From assembly GCA_023014335.1 (NCBI GenBank), contig JAECYW010000001.1:992001-1056000 (forward strand): a stretch of 64,000 nucleotides of DNA, written 5' to 3'. Under the pieces are notes generated by a model. That model was not told the DNA's origin and ran no database searches. It saw only the letters and a list, made by a program, of their open reading frames with translations. Positions within the stretch are counted from its first letter, which is position 1, and every line of letters starts with the position of its first letter. Both the position numbers and the translations under genes were made by a program. Source of the stretch: Galerina marginata. Lineage: Eukaryota > Basidiomycota > Agaricomycetes > Agaricales > Galerinaceae. Of this stretch, positions 57,601 to 64,000 are shown piece after piece.

Positions 57601-58766
57601 ATGTCCGACGCCCAAGCCGCCCACGTCTCCGAGAACGGCGTGCCTCCGGTCCCACAAGAGAAAGTCGAGGAAGCGCCCGGCTTCAAAGTCTCTTTCTTCT
57701 TCTTCTTTCGCTCTTCTTCCGTTTCTCATGTCTCTTCTAGGTTTTCGCCGGAAACCTTGCCTACTCCACGACCGATGAAGGGCTGAAGGCTTTCTTTGCT
57801 CCTGTCGCCAGCGACATGTACGTGGCACTAGTGCACAGCCTCATTCCTTCTCTCATCTTCTTTGTCTTCTAGCCTTACTGCCCAGGTCATCCTGCGTGGC
57901 ACCCGCTCAGCGGGTTATGGGTTCGTTGCTCTCACCACAGCAGAGGCGGCTCAAAAGGCTGTCGACGCACTCAACACCAAGGAGCTCGATGGTCGTGCGG
58001 TAATCGTCGAGGTTGCAAAACCCTCCGAACAAAAGGACAAGGAGAAAAAGGAGAAAAAAGCCAAGAGGAGACCCGGCAGGCGTGGCGGCAAGGCCGTTCC
58101 CGGGGAAGTCTCTGAAGCAGAGGCAAACGGGGAGGCTCCCAAACCCGAAGAGGCTGCCTCCCCCGAGTCTGACGAGGCGTCCAAGCCAAAGAAGAAGAAG
58201 AAGAAGTCTGCAGTCAGTCTGATTTATTTTCCCTATCGTTATTCTTCTCATCTCGTCTTCAGCGCAAGGCCAAGAAAGTTGGTGCAGATGGCGATGCTGC
58301 AGAGGCCGCTCCTGCTGCCCCTGTCCCTGCAGAGGGTGAGGCCGCTGAAGGCTCTGCCAAGAAGCCTCGTGTCCGCAAACCCAAGGCTCCTCGCCCCGCT
58401 CGTCCAGCTGGCGAGGACCCTGCTGGCGAGCCTTCCAAGACTATGCTCTTTGTCGCCAACCTCGGCTTCAGTGTCGATGATGCCGGCCTTTCTGCCCTTT
58501 TCACCGAAGCCGGCATCAATGTCATCAGCGCCCGCATTGTCCGTAGGCGCTGGGGTCAGCCCAGGAAGAGCAAAGGTTACGGCTTTGTCGATGTCGGTGG
58601 CGAAGAAGAGCAGAAGAAGGCCATTACTGCTTTGGAAGGCAAGGAGGTCGGTGGTCGTCCCATCGCCGTCAAGGTTGCCGTCAACACCCCTCATGATGAT
58701 ACCGCTGATGAGGCTGCTGCTGCCACTGATGGTGCTGCTGCCCCAGCTCCCCCTGCCACCGCTTAA
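57601..58766 (+). CDS. Two-RRM RNA-binding protein
   Basis: The start is MSDAQAAHVSENGVPPVPQE. The first RRM is VFAGNLAYSTTDEGLKAFF followed by LTAQVILRGTRSAGYGFVAL. A Lys/Glu-rich linker carries AKRRPGRRGGKAVPGE and KPKKKKKKSA, likely nuclear-localisation signals. The second RRM is TMLFVANLGFSVDDAGLSAL with RKSKGYGFVDVGGEEEQKKA. The C-terminus is Ala/Pro-rich. Four exons, all in frame. The arrangement resembles yeast and fungal RNPs of the Gbp2/nucleolar type, but there is no diagnostic match, so I leave the function as general RNA binding. Confidence 0.82.
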
Positions 58767-59119
58767 TGATCACACCCACAACTAACGCCTTCATGATAAT
58801 TTCCTACGGTAAACCCACATTTACAATGCGCCCTGCTTCTTCCTTTCGTCCAACAGTGTGATATGTGTTATTGATAGCGGTTCCCCAGTCCTCAACACTA
58901 CTCCTTTGCACTTGTCCACTTTACGGTCTGGTGCCGTTTTTTTACGTTCATCTCCAGTTCATCCCTTTGCTGTGATGTCGTCTGCTATTATGAATGATAT
59001 CCTTCTCCCAACGCGTATCTTGACAATGAGTAACATCATAGCACAACAAATTGTGCAATTGAACAGGTTGCCTGTGGCAAAAAAGAAAGACGCGATGTTG
59101 ACTCTTATTTGCGCGACCC
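58767..59119. other. Spacer, nothing recognised
   Basis: 3' end of the two-RRM gene and promoter of the G-patch gene, transcribed in the same direction. Confidence 0.4.
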
Positions 59120-60575
59120 ATGTCTGCAGATGATGATGACGACTACCTCTCAGATAAGTTCCTACTCGACGCGTCGGCCGCCAGCTCAGCAAAGAAACCC
59201 GCTACATATTCCCAGCTACGCAAGGAAGCACAAAAAAGGGCCCAATTAAAGAATGAGGAGAACAGGGTAAAAGGCCGACGGCAACGCGAGATTGAATCTC
59301 GCGAAGATGGCCTCAGCAAGTCTCTCTTCGAGCGCGCAAAGGAGGACGAGGCTGCCGGTATCGGGGGCGGTGGAAACAAAGCACTGAATATAATGATGAA
59401 AATGGGCTTTAAACCTGGACAATCCCTTGGAAACCCTGGCGGTCACCAGACGGAGGAGACATCGGCGCGCGACGAAGCGCAGGCGACCCGGTCTCCTACC
59501 ACCACCGCTCTATCGCTGCCGACCGCGGAATATGAAGAACGGCCATCTTCATTGCTAGGCGCCGAAACTAGGCCTAAAGTTGAAGGCGATCCCCATGTGA
59601 CGCTGGCTCGTACAAAGCACAAGACTGAGCCGTTGCCGTTGCAGGAGTGGGCAGGTCGGTGCCGTCGTTCCCGTGATTCTTGAAAGTTTGGCTGATTCTA
59701 CAACTGTATAGGTAGAAAGGGTATTGGCTTGGGCAAGCGCGCTCGCTCACCCAGCGCCGCGGAACGTCTGGCGAAGATGGCGAAGATGGCCGAAGACATG
59801 GGTCATCGGGACTTCCGCGATCGCGCCAGAGATGAGTACAAGAATCGGCAGGCCGAAGGAAGATTGAGTGCGTATCATCTGGATCTCGTCTCTACCGCCA
59901 CAATAATTATATCCCTTTCTTCTTTCCTTTTCTTATCTTTCTTACAGCACCAGCTCAACTTACCTGCACAACACTGGACGAGCAAATGGGGAAATCGGTA
60001 AGCATGGGACCCCTCTCAAGGGAAGAATGAATGCTCATTGCTTTTCTCGTGTTGCTCAGTTCAATATCCTCTGGCTGAACCCCAACAATCACGATACTTT
60101 CCCTGCTGGTTTGATAGAAGCTCTCGCTAGCCATAGTAATGTGGCCGTTATCAACGAACAGCAAGGAGACTCGATTCAAGCCCGTCTAAGGAGACAAATG
60201 CAGGCCGACGCGCTTCAGCCCATCACTAACCCTGACGAGGATGATCTTTCTGAGGGTCCGGGATCCTCAGGGAAGATGAAGTCATCGGCCCCAGTCAGCG
60301 CTGAAGATCAGTTCTCTCCCGAGCTTCTGGAAGAAGCCACGCAATTTTTGCGTCTCCAGGTTCGTGGATCTCTAGTCCTAAAATGGAACGGAGATTGTGG
60401 ACTTTCTCGTGCTGACTTCTTTTCTCCTTCCTGCAAGGCACAGGATCGCCTTCATTTAGTCCTCTCCTATCTCCGTTACAAGCACGCGTATTGTTTCTGG
60501 TGTGGCGTCAAATACGAGGGCGAAGGAGAGCTGCAGAGTCAGTGTCCTGGGCCAGAGGAAGAAGACCACGATTAA
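59120..60575 (+). CDS. G-patch protein, GPATCH11/DUF4187 family
   Basis: G-patch proteins activate DEAH-box RNA helicases in splicing or ribosome assembly; GPATCH11 is kinetochore- or spliceosome-associated in animals and its fungal role is unclear. Order: MSADDDDDYLSDKFL, ATYSQLRKEAQKRAQLKNEE, then the G-patch ALNIMMKMGFKPGQSLG, HKTEPLPLQEWAGRKGIGLG, a coiled-coil-like ERLAKMAKMAEDMGHRDF with RDRARDEYKNRQAEGRL, and the C-terminal DUF4187 zinc-binding domain RLHLVLSYLRYKHAYCFWCG with YEGEGELQSQCPGPEEEDH. The paired cysteines CFWC and the later Cys fit that domain. Five exons with canonical introns. The stretch after the G-patch (GGHQTEETSARDEA) is odd and may hide an unrecognised splice. Confidence 0.85.
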
Positions 60576-61141
60576 ATTATTATCAATATAAACACCCGTT
60601 TCCTTGTTCCGCAAGTTACGGATCTTGCTGGTTGTGGGTTGTAATACCCTCAGATAGAAATTCCTCCGACATTGCGGGTAGTTAAGAATCCAGGGAATAC
60701 CTTTTTCCCCCCCGCCGGTTGTCTTTACATAGCACTTTGCAATTTTCTCGTAGCCATATGAATGTGGGTCCCTTGGTTGGTATTTAACAGGTGGGTGGTG
60801 GGTTACCGTGTCTACGGTACATGAAGATATGTGGTTCCTAGGTATGTGCAAAAAAAAATAACTGTTCCTTCCGGTTGCGCGAAAGTAAGAAAGCAAGAAA
60901 AAAAAATATCCAAGGTATGGTATGGATCACTGTGATATACCAAATGAGCGCGGTGGAAGATTGCAGATAACAACGGTAACCCCCCAAAGAAAGCTAAACG
61001 AGTGTGGGTGAAGGAAAAGCAAGGAAATAAGAATAGTGAATCGAATTTTGGATGATGCAATGATTACAAGTCCGGCTGTGGCTCCATGCTAGTCTACTGT
61101 ACATGATAAAAGAAAAGAAGAAAATGTCAAATTTCCAGTGT
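60576..61141. other. Convergent 3' spacer
   Basis: Between the G-patch gene and the orphan at 61142. Contains several A-runs (60848-60857, 60897-60907) consistent with 3' untranslated sequence. Confidence 0.4.
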
Positions 61142-62029
61142 TCAAGACGCTGGGTGGAAGATTTGCTTCCGTCGCGAATTTGTGTTGGGAGTCGAGAGCC
61201 TTGTTCCAGTGCGCCTGCGGATGAAACGGTAGTAGTTGCTATCAACAACTGTGATATCGGTAAGCGGTTTGGCGGTTGTTGGGGAGGAAGGCCCGATCTC
61301 CATGTCTTCATCAGATGTGGGGGTATTTGGGAAAGAGTCTGAGCTCGCCGAATGCGGGAGTAGCACCGGAAGGCTGGGTATAGAGAACGGCATCGGAGTA
61401 GGGGACGACGACTCGTATCCACTGTCGGCCGGGTTGAAGGTAGGCGATGTCGGAGACGTGCCGGGGGTCTTTCGGCGAACATAGGTGGAGATGGGAGTAT
61501 CAGCGTTGAGATCACTCGACGATTCGTATGTGTTGACGGTTAGCTTGTTGTTGCGATACCGTCTAGGACGAGACGTTGTTGGACGAGCAGGAATGTTGAA
61601 TGTCTGTTGGTGGGGATGGAGATGGGGTATTAGCTACACGAAAATAGAACCATTCCAGGAACTATCATCACGTACTGCGCTCAGAGGAGACGAATCAAAG
61701 TCGGAGGAGGAGGATACCGAAGATAAGCTTCCGCGTCTCTTGGTGAATGACTGGTGTTGGAGTTGAGATTTTTCTGCAGAATGTCCCAAAACTAAAGAAC
61801 GCACCAATGCAGGAGAATATGGCGAAAACCGCGAAACACGGTGCCGAGTAGCCATTTCCCGGAGGGAGGGGCTAGAGCTCGAAGGTGCAAGAACATTGCT
61901 TCCTGAGCGAGGCGAACCAGGCAGAGAAGGTGGTTGAGGAGAAGGGGAACGCTCTGCTGCTGGAGCTGTGGTTGCTTGTTCCAATCCCAGTGAAGCCATA
62001 AGTTCTACGAATGAAGGTAGAGAGGCCAT
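61142..62029 (-). CDS. Orphan Ser/Pro-rich protein, two exons
   Basis: Starts at the ATG at 62027-62029 (MASLPSFVELMASLGLEQAT), a hydrophobic amphipathic helix that may be a conserved docking motif. The rest is mostly disordered: SPSPQPPSLPGSPRSGSN, TRHRVSRFSPYSPALVRSL, then after an intron TFNIPARPTTSRPRRYRNNK, YVRRKTPGTSPTSPTFNPAD, SGYESSSPTPMPFSIPSLP and MEIGPSSPTTAKPLTDITVV. Many S/T-P sites suggest a target of proline-directed kinases. There is no known domain. Length is about 270 residues. I do not recognise an ortholog. Confidence 0.65.
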
Positions 62030-63113
62030 CTGCACCAGATATTAAAAAGAAAGTGAAGATAGGAATGAATGGACCTGGGGAAGGGCAACGAGCAACCTTG
62101 AAAACTCTCAACCGAAAATGAGGCCATCTATAAAGGAGCTGTTCTTCACCTTAGAGACAACCCACGGTTATGTTGTCAAGAGAAGAGGTTACAATTATCA
62201 CGGCGAATGCAGGCTACACCTTCGTCGCAAAGACCTAAAACGGTCGCCAGTATCAATAACCGTCGGCAAGGTGATCACATCTGCTTTTGGAACCCCCTAA
62301 GAGATGTGAATATAAATCCATTATCGTTGCTCTCAACAAGAGATCGAGCATGTCGGATAGAGTGGATAACGTTGCTGGCGTCGGTAGTGCCCAATTCTCG
62401 CAGGACGGTACAACCATGAACTCGCGGGTCACAATAGAGGCTGGTCACCAGCCCAGAGCCGAAACAAAAGACACCGGTAATAGTAGTCCAGCAGCAGTCA
62501 ACACTCTGTCAGAAACCCATTTCTTGTGAAGGTTGGTTTCCAACAACGTCAAATTTGAAAGGTCCTCTGCACTCAGCTCCACGGTACACTGAGAAGCCGG
62601 GCACGTTGAACGTACACAGCCCTCGTCCGTCTTGCCAGACATTTTGTTGCTGGCGTGGAAATACGCGTGTGCTGATCAACTGTCAGGTTCACCACCAACG
62701 AAGAGGGCACTTGATAGTTGATGTCGCATTGCTGATAGAACCGATAAAGAGAGTCACCGTGGATGCATCGTTGCTGGGTGCCAGTGTATGTATCAGAAAC
62801 TTAGCGCCAAGTCCACATTTCCTTCGAATCGGTGTGCAGCAACTGCTCTAAGTCTGCTGCAGCCTGTCAAGCATCACATCCGATCGCCAAAAATCGTTGT
62901 TTCAAAATGTAGGAATGTTGGCGCTATTCCTTTTTGTTGCCTTGCAACTGGAATGTCGGCTCGAGCTTGGGTTTTTTCTCGAAAGCCAATGTCCCCAAGG
63001 CACACCAGGTACCGTAGCTTGTTACGTAATGGCCGCCTGTTTTATTTTTACACAGCCACGAGCCGTTTTCCTGAGCTGTAAGCGCACTCTCCCTCTTCCA
63101 CCTAACATTCATC
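62030..63113. other. 1.1-kb intergenic region
   Basis: Promoters of the orphan (minus) and RPB12 (plus). Only short frames; a minus-strand one at 62445-62642 (ELSAEDLSNLTLLETNLHKK) is not supported by splice signals or context. Confidence 0.4.
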
Positions 63114-63468
63114 ATGAGTCAACAGCAACAGGGAGCTCCTGCTAATTCTGGACCACCAAACGGCGGAGGTACCCCAGGATATTCATCACAACCACGGATG
63201 GAGATGGAGTACCTTTGCGCAGGTACATATTTCATCATATTTTTTTCCATGTCACAGGGAAATCTTATTATCATATGAACTCCATCCATCCATACCTATA
63301 GACTGTGGTGCTAAAAACGAAATAAGAGCACGAGATCCTATTCGCTGCAGAGAATGCGGCCATCGTATATTCTACAAGAAAAGGACGAAGAGAAGTACGC
63401 GTACCTTGTCAGATCTAAATGCTGTCGAACTTACTTTTGTTGAAGTGGTTCAATTTGAAGCTCGGTAA
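63114..63468 (+). CDS. RPB12: RNA polymerase I/II/III common subunit RPABC4
   Basis: Smallest shared subunit of the three nuclear RNA polymerases, also called Rpc10. Three exons: [20 protein letters not shown] with [16 protein letters not shown], then [20 protein letters not shown] with [11 protein letters not shown], then MVQFEAR. The Zn ribbon is formed by two CxxC pairs (CADC and CREC). The final QFEAR is the invariant C-terminus of the family. About 75 residues; the N-terminal Gln/Gly/Pro tail is longer than in yeast. Introns interrupt the first CxxC and the Met codon of the last exon; both have canonical ends. Confidence 0.95.
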
Positions 63469-64000
63469 TGAGCATAGACAGGTCATCCCACCGCTTGCAT
63501 TTCCCAACCTCAATTGTACTATACCGTGTAATATCCTAATGTGACTCCGACTATCGTTACTTCGTCCAACTCTCCCACTGATTGTTCAGCACCGTGCCAC
63601 GATTACTCCCCTCGTTATTATTCGTCCCGGCATCTGTGTGGGTTCGCAACCACTGGCAAGCATTGCAAGCTGACTTCATAGTGAAGTCACAAGCTCTCAG
63701 TATTACCAGGATCTAATCAAGGACAACAAACCGTTTGTAAGATCATGGTTTCGACCTGATCGCATTTTACCACGTCCTTGTTTTCATCAAAATTAGGGAA
63801 TGCGGGCTTGTGAAGGACATGATTCGGTATATCGGTACCTCGTTACGCCTGCTGCCGTGTATCCCAGGTGACTTTTGTGTATGTTATCCGTTTCAACCTT
63901 GCGGTGGATGGGTATTTCGCGAAGTTATGAATTTGGCGCATTCCCAAATTTCGGAGGATGTTGGGATTGGAGTATGTGGAATTCGAAGTCGGAGTAGAAG
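63469..64000. other. Window end, nothing recognised
   Basis: 3' flank of RPB12. No frame of useful length reaches the window edge. Confidence 0.4.

Overview
This window is nuclear DNA from a filamentous basidiomycete, most likely a mushroom-forming Agaricomycete. The evidence is compact, gene-dense DNA with many short introns (mostly about 50-60 nt, GT-AG), a DUF6593 gene, a GH128 glucanase with a proline linker, and several serine/proline-rich orphan proteins typical of that group. I recognise about 28 protein-coding genes on both strands. I see no rRNA, convincing tRNA, CRISPR array or prophage-like element.

Layout. 0-18.3 kb: the end of a superoxide-dismutase-fold mitochondrial ribosomal protein, a hexokinase, a secreted GH35 beta-galactosidase, ATP synthase subunit d, a gene-poor stretch with a 383-bp Tc1/mariner-type MITE and decayed tandem repeats, a secreted GH3 beta-xylosidase, a 2.9-kb empty stretch, and an Atf1/CREB-type bZIP regulator. 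18.6-34 kb: a membrane-anchored DUF3445 (haem-dependent oxidative N-demethylase-like) protein with a 1.1-kb intron, a tiny basic protein, Rab escort protein, a nucleolin/Gar2-like RNA-binding protein, RIC8, Mediator subunit 10 and an orphan. 34-45 kb: isopropylmalate dehydratase (LEU1), an orphan, a GH125 alpha-1,6-mannosidase and a C2 plus polyproline (Inn1/Fic1-like) protein. 45-64 kb: a HIG1-like small membrane protein, an RRM/WD40 protein, a secreted M28 aminopeptidase, mitochondrial uL11, a DUF6593 protein, an AhpD-like protein, a GH128 glucanase, a two-RRM protein, a G-patch (GPATCH11-like) protein, an orphan, and RPB12/RPABC4.

The genes are mostly unrelated housekeeping functions. Loose themes are carbohydrate processing (GH35, GH3, GH125, GH128, hexokinase) and mitochondrial function (ribosomal proteins, ATP synthase, HIG1-like). 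Several pairs are divergent with short shared promoters (REP/nucleolin, MED10/orphan, M28/uL11m).

The most striking observation is that five consecutive conserved genes in the first 18 kb carry about 15 apparent one-base insertions that break otherwise well-conserved reading frames. Most genes after 18 kb read through cleanly; one clear insertion occurs in the M28 gene. All events are +1, which points to an assembly or sequencing problem rather than gene death. Exon boundaries given here were placed by eye from splice signals and family conservation.
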